From assembly GCA_025617375.2 (NCBI GenBank), contig JAMYGW020000003.1, forward strand, positions 1,178,001 through 1,242,000: a stretch of 64,000 nucleotides of DNA, written 5' to 3'. Both the position numbers and the translations under genes were made by a program. This DNA is from Acarospora socialis (taxonomy: Eukaryota > Ascomycota > Lecanoromycetes > Acarosporales > Acarosporaceae). Positions 46,465 to 58,580 of the stretch are shown here, one piece after another (position 1 is the stretch's first letter; each line of letters opens with the position of its first letter). The notes beneath the pieces were generated by a model that saw only the letters and a program-made list of their open reading frames with translations, ran no database searches and was not told the origin of the DNA.

Positions 46465-47712
46465 ATGTTCCCCCCATCTCACCACTCCCTCCCCAACACC
46501 TCCGCTTCCCTCACCGCCTCCGCCGCCGCCGCCATCCCCCCCACAACACCAACATCAACACCAACACACCAACCACTAACCCTCAACTCCACCATCACGA
46601 AACCCACCACTACAAAAACGAATACCCCGCTCCCAACACTCAACGTGCAAACCGTCGTCCTCGGCGACATCCTGTTCAAAACCTGGTACCCCTCCTTCTA
46701 CCCCGAGGAACTGGTCGGCCGCACCACGGACCGGCTCTACGTCTGTCGCTGGTGCTTTTGCTATTCGAGGGAGCTGTTGCCGTTTTTGGGACATGCGGTA
46801 CGTGGGGTTTCTATTCTAGAGCTGGAGTTTGATGGGGACGCGGGGTTGGGGAATGGGGAGAACTGGGGCTATAGGGGCTAATGAGGTGAGAGGTTGAGTT
46901 GGTAAGGGTTGACGCTGATGATTGTGTGTGGTGGGTGCAGCGAGCTTGTGCGATGAGGACGTCGGGGCCGCCGGGGAGGGTGATTTGGGAGAGGGAGGGG
47001 TATTCGGTGTGGGAGGTTGATGGGGAGGGGGATAAGGTTGACTGGGTTTCCCCTGGAAGTGGGGTTTTTACTAACTACAGGGCATGGTGATGAGCAGCTG
47101 TTCACGCAGAACCTCTCGCTCTTCGCGAAATTGTTCCTGGATAATAAGAGCGTGTTCTTCGACGTGACGTCCTTCCTCTACTACCTGCTCGTGCACACGG
47201 CCCCGGGCTCGAACAACGAGCGGCAGATTGTCGGCTTCTTCAGCAAGGAGAAGATGAGCTGGGATAATAATAACCTGGCCTGCATACTGGTGTTCCCGCC
47301 CTGGCTACGCAAGGGTCTCGGTAAGATCCTCATGGGCGTTAGCTACGAGTTGAGTAGGCGGGAAGGGCGGATTGGGGGCCCGGAGAAACCGTTGAGCGAG
47401 CTGGGCAGGAGGGGGTATTTGAGGTTTTGGTCGGCTAGGGTGGCGAGGTCGATTCTGATGGCACCGGTCAAGAAGGTGGTCACGGTCAAATGGATCTCTG
47501 AGGATGCGTTTATGCTTCCTGATGATGTTATTGCGGCGCTGAAAGAGATGAATGTTCTCAATCCGAAGAAAAAGGCTGATGGGACGGCGGTGGTGACTAA
47601 GGCTAAAGTGAGGGAGTGGGCGAAAGTTAACAGAGTCGATGTCCATTTGACGCCTTTCGTGAACGCGGATGGGTTCGTGGACGGGTGGGTGCCGGGTACC
47701 GGGTATGGCTAG
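46465..47712 (+). CDS. Small MYST-family histone acetyltransferase (Sas2-like)
   Basis: Nuclear lysine acetyltransferase of 347 residues; exons 46465-46797, 46941-47036 and 47098-47712. After a low-complexity Thr/Pro N terminus comes a C2HC zinc finger (VCRWC...FLGHARAC), then YSVWEVDGEGDK, LFTQNLSLFAKLFLDNKSVF, NNNLACILVFPPWLRKGLGK (acetyl-CoA loop and the Esa1-type cysteine) and GPEKPLSELGRRGYLRFW with the conserved glutamate. There is no chromodomain and the chain is short, which fits Sas2 better than Esa1. The second intron has a GTTGAC donor; the acceptor after GATGAGCAG keeps the frame, whereas ACTACAG, 18 bases earlier, would add residues. Confidence 0.87.
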
Positions 47713-47821
47713 AGATGGAACTTGAAGCCGCTGGTTCCGGTGATGTTTGATACGAGGAGATACCCAGGTGCGGCAAAACATCCTACAACTCCATGTACTT
47801 CCTTCGTTGTGTAATCGCTGT

Positions 47822-48490
47822 TTAGTCTCTCTCCTGAAGGACGGAAGTATCTTCAATATTCCGGACCTGACGTGGCTGGGTAGCCGATGCACGCGACCTA
47901 GCCTGATCGGCTTGTTCGGAAGGGCTCCTCACCAACGACTCGAGAAGACAATGGATGATACCATCCTGGTTCTGCTGCGTAATGATGAGGTTGATGCACT
48001 GCTGCCATATGTAGCGTATCTCCGCCCCCATATTGGCCTCGTTGGCTATAATGGTGTTGATATTATTCACCTTGAACATGCCGCCGAAGCCGTGACTATG
48101 GACGCACTGGTCTATGACAATCTTGGCATTGTTCGCCACAAGGTTCCAGGTTGATGGTAGAGTCAAATAAGGCTGGATGGTGTCAACGAGTATGGTACAG
48201 GTGCCGACGGAGAAGCGCTGGGGCAGTCGATAATGGGGGTCGATGTTGAAGCGGCCGAAGGCTCCTATATTAGGGATGGGTAGACCCGTCCCCGGGTGGA
48301 CGGTGTCAGGTGTCATTCTTCGCATCTGCTCAACCGCGTCTTTACAATCCTTCTCCAGCAACCCATGGCCAAAGAGTACATCGCACCGGAGGTCCCGTTT
48401 CTGGAGTATAGGGGAGTGAATGAGATTGTCAGCGACTGGTGCTGCTGTGCTTATGAGGAATAGAAGAGGAGCAACTAGATAGGGCCTCAT
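47822..48490 (-). CDS. Small secreted cysteine-bearing protein, unknown
   Basis: Single-exon protein of 222 residues starting at the ATG of MRPYLVAPLLFLISTAAPV, a good signal peptide; upstream in-frame codons would bury it. Six cysteines are spread as LRCDV, EKDCKDAV, VGTCTIL, IDQCVHS, WQQCINL and IIHCLLE, consistent with three disulfides. The mature part begins after a possible KR processing site (LQKRDLRC). A pattern like DCKDAV...PQRFSVGTCTI is common in small secreted fungal proteins of unknown function, some of them effector candidates. Its stop lies 109 bases from the stop of the convergent MYST gene. Confidence 0.78.
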   Translation of the reverse strand: MRPYLVAPLLFLISTAAPVADNLIHSPILQKRDLRCDVLFGHGLLEKDCKDAVEQMRRMTPDTVHPGTGLPIPNIGAFGRFNIDPHYRLPQRFSVGTCTILVDTIQPYLTLPSTWNLVANNAKIVIDQCVHSHGFGGMFKVNNINTIIANEANMGAEIRYIWQQCINLIITQQNQDGIIHCLLESLVRSPSEQADQARSRASATQPRQVRNIEDTSVLQERD

Positions 48491-49210
48491 CGTGTCGACC
48501 AAGATCTGTTTTGATGTGATGAGGAAGACTTGCTGGAAACACAAGACTATGGGAGGAGCAAGCCAGCTTTCCGGTCTTAAAGAACAGACACATCTTAGCT
48601 GATATTGCTTTGTCTGAGACCATGTTTAATAGCTCCTAGTGGTCACTAGTCTCGAACAGAGCTGTTTTGCTTTCTTGTTTCAATTCAGAAGCGCGAACGA
48701 ATAGATCCTATAGAGCAATGCCACAGCGCAGCGCAACGACGCAATTGAGATCCGCATCCAAGAAGACCATGGAAGCTGTTGAAGCGCCACCAAGTGTTTT
48801 GTTCTCCATCTTGGTGAGGGTGTAGGCGTTTCACGTATGTGGAGGTGAGGTTGCGGCAACACTGCATGCAGACACTGCAGCATCCCCGGGGTGCTTGCAT
48901 CCATGCAGATAAGCTGACGGAGCACATGAAACCTCATCACCCTTATCAACTGAGATTGAAAAGGAAACCATACTGATATTCTACAAGTCGACAACAGGAT
49001 GTGTACTATATAAATCGTAAGCATTGCTTTGCCAGCCAGACTTCTCAGAGACTGAGACTCGGACAGGGCACATCTATACCTTATGCAAAGCGAGTAGTTT
49101 GTGCAGGGCAGTTGTGCAAAAAAGAATTATGTACGCTTCTTCAAGGAAGACGCCACTCCGCCGCCATGGCTGGCAACACACAGACCGGACTCTGGAATCC
49201 ACTGTGACTA
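48491..49210. promoter_or_regulatory. Divergent intergenic region, secreted protein / MFS transporter
   Basis: 720 bases between head-to-head genes, with no supported ORF. Confidence 0.5.
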
Positions 49211-50952
49211 ATGACCTTCACCATGTCACGGACGTCGATTGAATTGTTGCCTCTGTCTTCTGCTCTACCCAAGGCTGTGGTCAGATCCAGACCCGGAGAA
49301 CCAGCAACATCGGTTGACCATGTTGCTGCACCACTCGATGGAACGCTTCAGGTTCCTCTGGAGAGCTCGACGATTCCCCAAGGCGGAATGTCCAAGGTCC
49401 GAGCAGTGGTACTGATTGCAATTGTCGCCAGCATGACTGCGATGAATAGCATGCTCTCGGGCATGCTTACTGTTGCGTTGCCAACAATTGCAAAAGACCT
49501 GGCACTAAAGGAGAATCTTCTGTTATGGTAGTCTTTCCTTAAGGCCTTTTTTGAGAATGCTACTTAGGGTAACGCTTTTCAGGCCTGCGTCAGTATACGC
49601 ATTGACTTGCGGATGCACTCTCCTTCTTTCGGGCTCTGTTGCGGACGTCGTTGGAAGTCGGCCAATGTATCTTGCGGGGTGTGTACTCCTTACCGTTTTC
49701 ACATTGGGATGTGGTCTTGCGAGGACTGGGATCCAGCTTATCGTCTTCCGCGCCCTTTCTGGCATTGCCATCTCCTTCTGTCTGCCTAGTGCTGTTAGCA
49801 TCATCACAGGCTCGTTCTCAACGGGGCAGAGGAGAAACGTCGCTTTCTCATGTTTGGGCGCCGCACAGCCAGTAGGCTTCTCCCTGGGCCTAGTGGTAGG
49901 TGGTGTGCTGGCCGATCGCATTGGGTGGCGGTACGGGTACTACATCGTCACGATAGCGAATATCATTACTTTACTCATGGCAGTATGGAGATTGCCGAAG
50001 AATCCAAGAGACGTGATGCCAGTGACTTGGAGCCGGCTGGTCTACGATATCGACTGGATCGGGGCTCTCTTGGCGAGTACATCGCTTGGGATGCTCTCAT
50101 ATGTGTTTGCGTAAGCGCTTCACACAGGCTTTGCTCGGAACTTTGCAGGCTGACTTACTTGATGTCAGTGCGGTAACCGGAAGCGCTTCAAGCCTACGTG
50201 ATTCTTCGAATATCGCACTGCTCTCTGTAGCAGTCGCTCTTCTACCAGCCTTCGTCTTCTGGGTCGGGCGTCAAGAGCGACTCGACCGGCCAGCCATAAT
50301 ACCAAACTCGCTATGGCGCAATACCGTCTTCACCTGCGTCTGCATCAGCGTGTTCTTCTCGTGGGCAGTCTTCTACGCAATGCAGTACTTCATGACCTTA
50401 TTCTTCCAGGACGTACAAGGACTGTCAGCCATCCAAACCAGCCTTCGATTCTTACCGATGGTCTTCTCGGGGACCGTCACAAACATTGTGACAGGCCTGC
50501 TGGTGCCATCGGTTTCTGCGAACCTGCTAATCTCCGTCACTGTGGGTTTAACAAGTCTCAGCTCGTTGCTGATGGCACTGATTGATAAATCTTGGCCCTA
50601 TTGGTACATGGCATTCGCGGTAACGCTTCTTACGCCCATTGGCGCTGACACACTCTTTACGATCTCGAATCTGGTCATCACGTCCGTTTTCCCGGCAAGG
50701 ACGCAGGGATTAGCTGGTGGGGTCTTCAACACCTTAGCCCAGATCGGCACGAGCGTAGGGTTGGCTGTGAGTGCCGTTATTGCAAGTTCAGTCACGAGCG
50801 GAAGCGGTGTTGAGGACAAGATGTCGCCGGAAGCACTTATGAAAGGATACAGAGCTACGTTCTGGGCTTGTTTTGCAGCTTTGGTTATGATGTTAGGGGT
50901 CAGTGGATGGGGGTTAAGGCGGATAGGGAAGGTTGGATTGAAACAGGATTAA
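49211..50952 (+). CDS. Major facilitator superfamily transporter, DHA2-like drug exporter
   Basis: Plasma-membrane permease of 542 residues; exons 49211-49527, 49583-50110 and 50169-50952. A hydrophilic N terminus of about 60 residues leads to VLIAIVASMTAMNSMLSGML, then LSGSVADVVGSRPMYLAG (the MFS loop 2-3 motif), FRALSGIAISFCLPSAVSII and GLVVGGVLADRIGWRYGYYI, matching motif C of antiporters. Twelve to fourteen helices are visible. Close relatives export toxins or drugs by proton antiport. It lies 26 kb from the ETP cluster, with UGGT and other genes between, so a role there is unlikely but not excluded. The donor of the first intron is GTAGTC. Confidence 0.87.
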
Positions 50953-51022
50953 GTGAGTTATCTGGTTAATCATGACTGTATGGTCCACCTCAACCCAAAT
51001 ACACCCGACGAGACTTGACTGC

Positions 51023-51774
51023 CTAGAACTTTGAACTCTCCTGTCCGATATCAAATCTAACCACCTGCGATCTTGACGTCAAATGCTTCACCCTCGCCGC
51101 GAGCTTGACAGCATCAGGCGTGATGTTCTTCTTCAGCCATTCTAGATCCGACGCCTCTGGCAACCGCTCCCCCGTCTGCACCTTTCTCATCTTTCCGCAC
51201 AACCTCACAATATCCTCACCAACCCTCCCATAGCCATCCAGCACCGCAAAAATACTGCCCAGCAGCTTTTGTGACCAGACCACCGGTGCGCCGTCCCGCT
51301 GAATGGCGAAACTCGGCATGGCTTGTTGCAGAAATTCAAGCTCGAAACCCGTCATCTGCAGCTCGTACACAAGACCCCGTCGCAGCCGGAATAAGTACCG
51401 CATGCACCGCCCAGCCCCGTCACGAGTCCCTGGACCTCGAGATGCCTATTCCGGAACACAACACCGAGGCGCGTGAGCATCTTCCGAGCCCCTTCCATCG
51501 TCCGAGGCGGAGGCAGCTCCGTGGGGCACGGCGTCGATGACCTCGTCGGCGACGTTGAGTCCGAGAACTCGGATCCGGTTTCAGACGTCCAGGCCTCGGC
51601 TTTGACGTCGACGTCGAGTGCCGTTCCGGACTCGTTGCAGACGCTGCCGACCGTCCGGTCCGGTAAGACGGTGGTGGCCAGACTGAGATTGCCGCTGCGG
51701 CTGCTGTGTCTCGTATTGTACCTGTGCGGCTGCGGACTCCCTTCGATATGGCTTGGCTGGTTCCCCATTCTCAT
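51023..51774 (-). CDS. Hypothetical protein, two exons
   Basis: Proposed protein of 227 residues from 51424-51774 and 51023-51355. The N-terminal exon is Ser/Thr-rich (MRMGNQPSHIEGSPQPHRYN), then EGARKMLTRLGVVFRNRHLEVQGL; the second exon has MTGFELEFLQQAMPSFAIQ, LLGSIFAVLDGYGRVGEDIV and ASDLEWLKKNITPDAVKLA. The join at GTGACG/CTGCAG is in phase and avoids the stop, but no clear branch site is seen. The alternative is two overlapping reading frames with a frameshift. Function is unknown. Confidence 0.5.
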
Positions 51775-52721
51775 TCTGCTGTCGGCGATGATCTGTCGAA
51801 GACAATTGCCACTGTAAGGTGTATTCGGAATGATGGCAAACCGACGAAACGCACAAGTGTAACAGCTTCTCGGGGCCGTCTCTTATAGCGTTTCTTCGTA
51901 CGAAGGTAGTCCCCGCCATCACCAACATAACCGGTCCGGTTTCCAACGTCGAAGCCTTTGCCGTCTACCTTTTCGGGTTTAGTACGGTGACTGTGAGTTT
52001 GGACAGTAAACCCTATATTGTACGGTACCGTTACGCCGAAGTAGTCTCGTAGGGTCCCCCTCCTGCATCATGTGATGGGGGTGGGTACCCGCGCTAGACC
52101 CTAATCTTTCCCAGTATTCAAAGACCGCATTCATTCTGAAGCTCGGAACAAGATTGTATACAGTTCCCAATACCCGTCTTCGTTAAAAGAATACTCGGTC
52201 GATGTGTTCGCCTGTCGAAAGTACTGAAGTGGAGAGTACGGACGGAATGAATTGTGGAATATAGAAATAGGGTAAAGAGTCCCCGAAGTGCGCACTCACA
52301 GCGAAGAATAAGGTGGAATGACAATTGAGGGCTGTTACTCCAATTGTCTATTTTGATTAGAAGCTCGCTCAAGCCACAGTCCGCTGAGTAATGAACGATC
52401 TGTGATTCTGACATGCTACCATCAAATCGCTCTGTCGGGCGATGGGACCTGTGCCTAAGGCGACGGACGAATCGATGTATTGGTCAACCGATGTACAAGA
52501 GCCGTACACAAGTTATGTTCAACGCCGTGTATATCAGAGATTTGGTCGGAGGTGAGTACGAGAGCAAGACATATATAGTGTACGGAGGATATATACAATA
52601 TCATCGCGCCACGCCCACCCCCAAAACAAACTCACACCACAGCCACCCCTACAGCCACCTCCACCACCCTTCCTCACCCCTCGACCCCTCCCCACCTCCT
52701 CCCTCCCAGAACTCACCAGTT
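51775..52721. other. Intergenic
   Basis: 947 bases. The part near 52610-52730 is C-rich with CACC/CCTCC words. I see nothing coding. Confidence 0.5.
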
Positions 52722-55700
52722 TCACTTCTTCCGCCTCACCAAAACAACCCCATCGCCCCCCTTAACCACATCCCCGGGCCTGACCAACAACTTCTCGACG
52801 ACAGCCCCCTCGCCTCCGACACCGTCCTCGGCCCGGACGGCAATCTCTAACTTCATGGCCTCGAGGATGGCGACGGTGGCGTTAGGCTCGAGCTTGTCGC
52901 CTTCGGCCACGGTCACTTTCCACACGTTGGCGTTGAGGGGCGATTCGATTTTCGAGATTTCGGGGTCTGTTTTTCACCGTCATTGTTAGCGATGCGAAAG
53001 GGGCAGGGTGGCTTCGAGAGGGGAGGGAAGGAGCGATAAGGGAAGAAAAAGAGAAAGAGGGGCGGACCGTTAAGTAACGCCTCAACCGCATCCATCGGGA
53101 TCTTGCCCTCAGCCTTCTCCCGCGTCCACTTCTCCATCAGATCCTTCTCCAGCTTATCCATCTCCGCCTGCGCCTTGGCCTGCTTTTCCTTCATGGCCTT
53201 GACCTCGTCCTTCGTCTCCCGCAGCAGCTCGTTGTGCGCCGCCATGTCGAAGGTCGTGTCCTCGCACTCGTACTGGTAGCGGCCGCTGTGGAAGATGGCG
53301 AGCTGGCGCTCGTATTCCTCCTCGCTGACCTCGTAGAAGGTCAGTTGGTCGAAGTCCTCGAACAGCCAGGGCCGCTCGAGCGAGTAGCCGTTTTTCGAAC
53401 CCAGGATGTCGACGCCGGGGATCGTGAGGCCCGTGAGCTGGTAGCCGCCGGGCGACTCGACGTTGTAGAGGGCCATGCAGGATCCGCCCCAGGAGACTTG
53501 GCCTTCGGGCGTGAAGACGCGGGAGGGGTTCATTTTCGGGCAGTTGAGGCGGTGGCGCGGGTCGATGGGGAGGCAGAGGGGGAGGGCGGCGAAGAAGCCG
53601 ACGGAAACGGCCATCAGTTTGCTGTTTAGGAGGATCCATTCCAGGTCTTTGCGCTCGAGGCCGTTGTTCTTGGCGACGAATTCGAGCGTGTCGGGGAGGT
53701 AGGAGGCGTAGGGACGTTGCGTTTCCATGTATCTTTTGATGGCGGCCGTTTGGCGGTGGCTCTCGAAGATGATGGGCAACTTGAAGAGTCGGCTGGGGAC
53801 TTTGGCGGTGCTGAGATCGCCTAGTTGTTTCTCGAGCTCTAGGAGATGCGAGACGAGCTTGCTTTGCGGGATCTTCGTTCCGTCGTAGTAAATCAGGAGT
53901 GCTAGAGGAATTAACATGTCAGCAATGCATCGTACAAGAAGGACTCCAAGCACTTACAAGTACAGCACCCAACGGTGTTTGTTAAGCCGTTTGAGAATGA
54001 TACGTCTCCTTTAGCTTCCCTTAATGCTTTGGTCAGGGCTGTGACTCGACATCTGTGGTTTAGATCAAACATTCCCTCTCCATACTCTACTAGAATATAA
54101 TCATCACCACCCTATAGATTGATCAGCTTAAAAGATACTAGCCATGAGTAAATTGAGGTGTATCATATGAAGTAGGGTATTAGTTGAGGAAGTTGAGGAA
54201 TACGTTTAGCAACAGTGGTAAGCAGCTTACCTGTCTGTACAACGTCAGAGGCTGGTTTCCCTTCGCTTCAACTCGATGTACTATCGCATTGCCAAACTCC
54301 CCAGATGACGCAGAAGGAGGCAATTCCGAGTAATCGAGAGGATCAATCCCATGAAAATTGGCTTTCCCAGAGCATGCCAGCGCTACCTGCTCTAAGAATT
54401 CATTCACCCGTCTGCGAACCGCAAGGGCATCGGACAGTGAGACTCTGCGATATCGCATTGTGTCCCCAGCTTTCATCTGGCCCAAACGCCAATAGTCTGC
54501 TTTGATGATGGTCGTGCTGGACACAAAACCGCCAAAATCGGGGCAATCGACGGGGAAGATGCACGGATCATCCCCGGTCCAGTTCAATGTGCCGACCGGA
54601 TAGCCATACTCCACCACGTTACTGGGATGTGCACCACCTTCGCCGCCATCTGGACGTGCCCATTTAGGCTTTGGGCCAATCAGACGTATGCCACCACGAG
54701 CGGCGTTATGTGAGATCTGCCAAGTGGTATCATAGATCATCTGGACATCCTCCGGAGTAAGATAGCCTTCTTCGTAAGGACCAACCATAGCAAGGATATC
54801 CCAATGCTCGGTATATTTCGGAATCAAGCCTTCAGGAAGGCTTAAATCTTTCGAGAGATCTTTTGGCAAGTCTTTAGTGATGGCAAGAAGATCTCCTGAC
54901 GCCAACTGTCGCCCTTGGTAACCACCTACGCCGACCCCTGGAGACGTCGCCTTAGATCCGAACCAATCTGCAACATTTGAAAATCCTCCATAAACTGCCA
55001 GATAAGATCTGCAGCCGCCACCGGTGGTTTTGCCTATTGACAGTTTCTGGCCGGCACTGATCTTGAGTCTCTTCCACATGGCAACGGGTTTTCCATCGAG
55101 CTTCACATCCATGGAAGCTCCACACAGGGCGACAACAGCAGGGCCAAGGAAGAGGAGTTCGGGTCCGTTTAAGGTAATCTCAAGACCTTCTTTGCCGCCA
55201 GGGTTCCCGACAAGGTAGTTTGCAATCTGAAACGCAAGTGGATCCATGGGCCCAGCATGTGGGAAGCCTCTGCCCATTGTAGGTCGCCCAGGGTAGTCCT
55301 GAACCTGTGTATAGGCGCCACCCCCGATCACGTCAATTGCAGCCGGAGTATACTTGAACTCGGTTAGGAATTTTGTCAAGGTCCGCCCTTCGGCAAAAGT
55401 TGGGTCCTCCAAAATCGATGCGAGGAAGTCAAGATTGGTTGGAGGTCCACAAATTCGCGTTTCGGAGAGACACTCGTGCATCCCTTGGATGGCTTCCTTG
55501 CGGGTGGCCGCATGGAACATCACTTTCGCAAGGAGAGGATCTGGAAATACTCAGCGCGCTTCCTTCAGACTGATGAATGGCGGTATTGTGTCCTCTCCAA
55601 TCGACATACCATAGTGTGATGAGACAATCGTCCCCGTCTTGACCCATGTGTCAATCCGACAGCCCTTCAGGTCTTTCCATTGTACGCTCTGAAGGGTCCC

Positions 55701-57225
55701 CGGAGAGGGCGCATAACTCCTAGCTGGGTTCTCTGCGTACACTCTTGCCTCGATCGCAGCACCCTTAGGTGCTGTTGGCTGCAACTTCTTCAGATCGTCC
55801 TTTTTCAACCCCTTCTGCCCTGACAACTCCGCATCTGCCTGCCTCAGCATCAGCTCTACAAGATCGACATCGTAGCAGAGCTCCGTGATCCCATGCTCGA
55901 CTTGAAGTCTTGTGTTCATCTCTAGGAAGAAGAAGTTGCCTGTCTCGTCGTCTACTAAGTACTCGATCGTGCCAGCTGAACCGTAGTTGATGGACTCCGC
56001 TAGCCGTACCGCTGCAGATCCCAGTTTCTCTCTAAGATCTAAATGAGTGTCAGGGCTGCGACTTAGCAGAATAGCTCCTCAGGTCACCTACCAGGATGTT
56101 TCGTGACAAACGGACTGGGACACTCCTCGATAACCTTCTGATGTCTCCTCTGTATCGAACACTCTCGCTCGCCGAAGTGGATAGCATCACCAAGTCCGTT
56201 GCCGAAGACCTGTACCTCGATGTGGTGACTCTCGGGGTAGAATTTCTCAATGAAGATGCCCGCATTCTTGAATAGATTCTCTCCACGCGACTTCACGGTT
56301 GCAAAAGATTCCTTCACTTCTTCTACAGATTGGCAAGTGGCCAATCCCATACCGCCTCCACCAGCGGTTGCCTTGAGCATCACCTACACGCGTGTTAGCC
56401 TCTGCATTGGGTAGGTTCCTAAGCTGATATACCGGAAACCCTAGCCTAGTAGACTCCTTAATGGCCTCATCCTCACTCTCGACGAGACCCTTTGTTCCAG
56501 GAACCACAGGCACGCCAGCCTTGGTCGCTAGCTCTCTGGCTGTATGCTTCAACCCAAAGGACTCGATACTCTCCGGACTCGGGCCTGCAAACACCATCCC
56601 AGCGGCGGCGACCGATTTGGCGAAGTCTGCATTCTCGGAAAGGAAGCCATAACCGGGGATGATGGCTTGGGCGCCACGTTCTTTTGCGATCTTGATGATG
56701 TCATCTCTATTGGCAGAATATGACGGTTACTGGCAGTTATATGAGGGTTGCACAGCGGACTAGGAAATGATGGAAAAGGAGCTAAAGATGGCGATACGGA
56801 CACTAATAAGATGAGGGCAAACTACAGGCATCTTGTACATCAAATAACTGGCGGCGATGAGCGTGGGATCAATCAAAATATGTCTTTACAGAGGCACAGA
56901 AACCATCAACGAAGCGCTGAAATCAACCAAGTAACACAGAGAATAGAGAGCCTACCCATCAAGATAGCCCCGCGCATCACCACCCGGAAGTAGAACCGCC
57001 TCGTCCGCCTGAGCAACGTGCGCCGAAGCGGCGTCGGCGTCAGTGTATATGGCGATTGTCCGTATACCCAATTTCCTGAATTAATATCAGTCAGACAAAC
57101 GTAGGGGTTCTGCATGCTCTGCATGTATCTCAAAGGGGGAAGCCGATCGCTTACCTCGCGGTTACCAAGATCCTAGCCGCTATCTCCCCGCGATTGGCGA
57201 CCAGCAGGGTCTTGAGTTTCTCCAT
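52722..57225 (-). CDS. Fused biotin carboxylase / PxpC / PxpB / biotin-carrier protein (urea-carboxylase-like, 5-oxoprolinase-type)
   Basis: Multidomain protein of 1242 residues in nine exons: 57155-57225, 56956-57075, 56706..56433, 56092-56383, 55610-56038, 54231-55540, 53958-54111, 53068-53901 and 52722-52966, all in phase. Biotin carboxylase comes first (LLVANRGEIAARI, LKATAGGGGMG, EMNTRLQVEHGITE). Then a KipA/PxpC domain (IDVIGGGAYTQVQDYPGR, RGFPHAGPMDP), a KipI/PxpB domain (FTPEGQVSWGGSCMALYNVE) and a C-terminal biotinyl domain with EAMKLE, whose lysine should carry biotin. The architecture matches urea carboxylase and its relatives, which lack an allophanate hydrolase. The divergent PxpA partner points to ATP-driven 5-oxoproline opening; urea carboxylation is the alternative. 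The second intron (249 bases) is unusually long. Confidence 0.88.
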
Positions 57226-57611
57226 GTTCAGACAACGCAATGACGGCTCACTTCTCTAGAGAGGTCAATGGCGGTAGAAAGTACTGCGGGCGATGTTTCC
57301 TCTACATTCAACAGCCAGCCTTGTCAATCCCAGGGTATCAACCGAGCTGCCGGATATAGACTATGGGCTTTAGGGTAGCCCCCCCTTTCGAGTGCGGGGG
57401 CGGGGCATTGACTTCTCGATAGAGGGGACGGGCAAAGATGACCCTGAAGCTATCATAGCTAGCCCCACGGGGTATTGTTTGCCCTGGTGGGGCACAAGTC
57501 TCGACTCCACATCTCTTGGCTTCTACGACCTTCACACCAACCGACCAAAACCGCAAACATACACGTGGGCACCCTCTCATCGAAATCGGAAGCAAAGAAC
57601 AACACCGCACC
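57226..57611. promoter_or_regulatory. Divergent promoter, carboxylase / PxpA pair
   Basis: 386 bases separate the two start codons, so the pair is likely co-regulated. No motif is singled out. Confidence 0.6.
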
Positions 57612-58580
57612 ATGGGCCCGATCAAGCACAAAGCCCTCCTGAACGTCGACCTCGGCGAAGCCTACGGCAACTGGGCCTGCGGGCCCGACCTCGAGCTCCT
57701 CCCCATGATCGACCAGGCCAACATCGCGTGCGGCTTCCACGCCTCGTGAGTGCCCTGCCCTTCGCTGCTTCACAAACTGCAATCCCAACCCCAACCAACC
57801 CCCGCCCTACCACTCGATCCCTTACCCTAACCCATCTCATCTCTCAACCCACAGCGACCCCCTCATAATGATGGAGACGGTCCGCGCCTGCAAAGCGCAC
57901 TCCGTCGCCGTCGGCGCACACCCGGGCCTGCCCGACCTGCAAGGCTTCGGCCGGCGCGAGATGAAACTCGACCCCGCGGAACTGACCGCCATCACGATCT
58001 ACCAGGTCGGAGCGCTGCAGGGCTTCCTGGCGCGCGAGGAGCTGCCGCTGCACCACGTCAAGCCGCACGGGGTGCTGTACGGCATGATGTGTCGCGACTA
58101 CGAGGTGGCCAAGGCGGTGATGTCGGGCATCCCGAAGGGGGTGCCGGTTTTCGGGCTCGCGGGCACGCAGATGGAGAGGGCGGCGAGGGATCTGGGCGTG
58201 GAGTTTTGGGCGGAGATGTATGGGGATGTGAAGTATAGCAAGGACGGGATGTTGGTGATTGATCGGAAGAAGAAGTATGTGGTCCTGGGCGGCTTCCGTT
58301 CTTCCGCTTGTTTCCGATTTGTGACGTTGCTGTCGAAATGGGATAAGATCTTGTTGACCGTCTGCATAGGCCCTGGAAACTCGAAGACGTCGAAAAGCAC
58401 GTGACGCAGCAGCTGACGACCGAATCGGTCACGGCGGTCGATGGCTCGAATGTCCACCTACCTGTCAAAGACTACCCTATCTCCGTATGTTGTCATTCCG
58501 ACTCGCCCGGCTGCGTGGATATCATCAGGACGACCAAGGGTGTTATTGATAAGTTTAATCAGGAGTATAGTAAGGGTTGA
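57612..58580 (+). CDS. LamB/YcsF family protein, PxpA-like 5-oxoprolinase subunit A
   Basis: Cytosolic protein of 254 residues; exons 57612-57745, 57855-58274 and 58370-58580. Family motifs are [81 protein letters not shown] and [13 protein letters not shown]. In bacteria PxpA works with PxpB and PxpC to hydrolyse 5-oxoproline to glutamate with ATP. Here PxpB and PxpC domains are in the adjacent, divergently transcribed fusion protein, so the two genes together form the complete set plus a biotin-dependent part. The expected role is salvage of 5-oxoproline from glutathione breakdown; this rests on family and neighbourhood only. Confidence 0.9.

Noticed and set aside
53234-53629. Plus-strand reading frame of 131 codons
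   Set aside because: It is the antisense shadow of the PxpB domain of the carboxylase gene.
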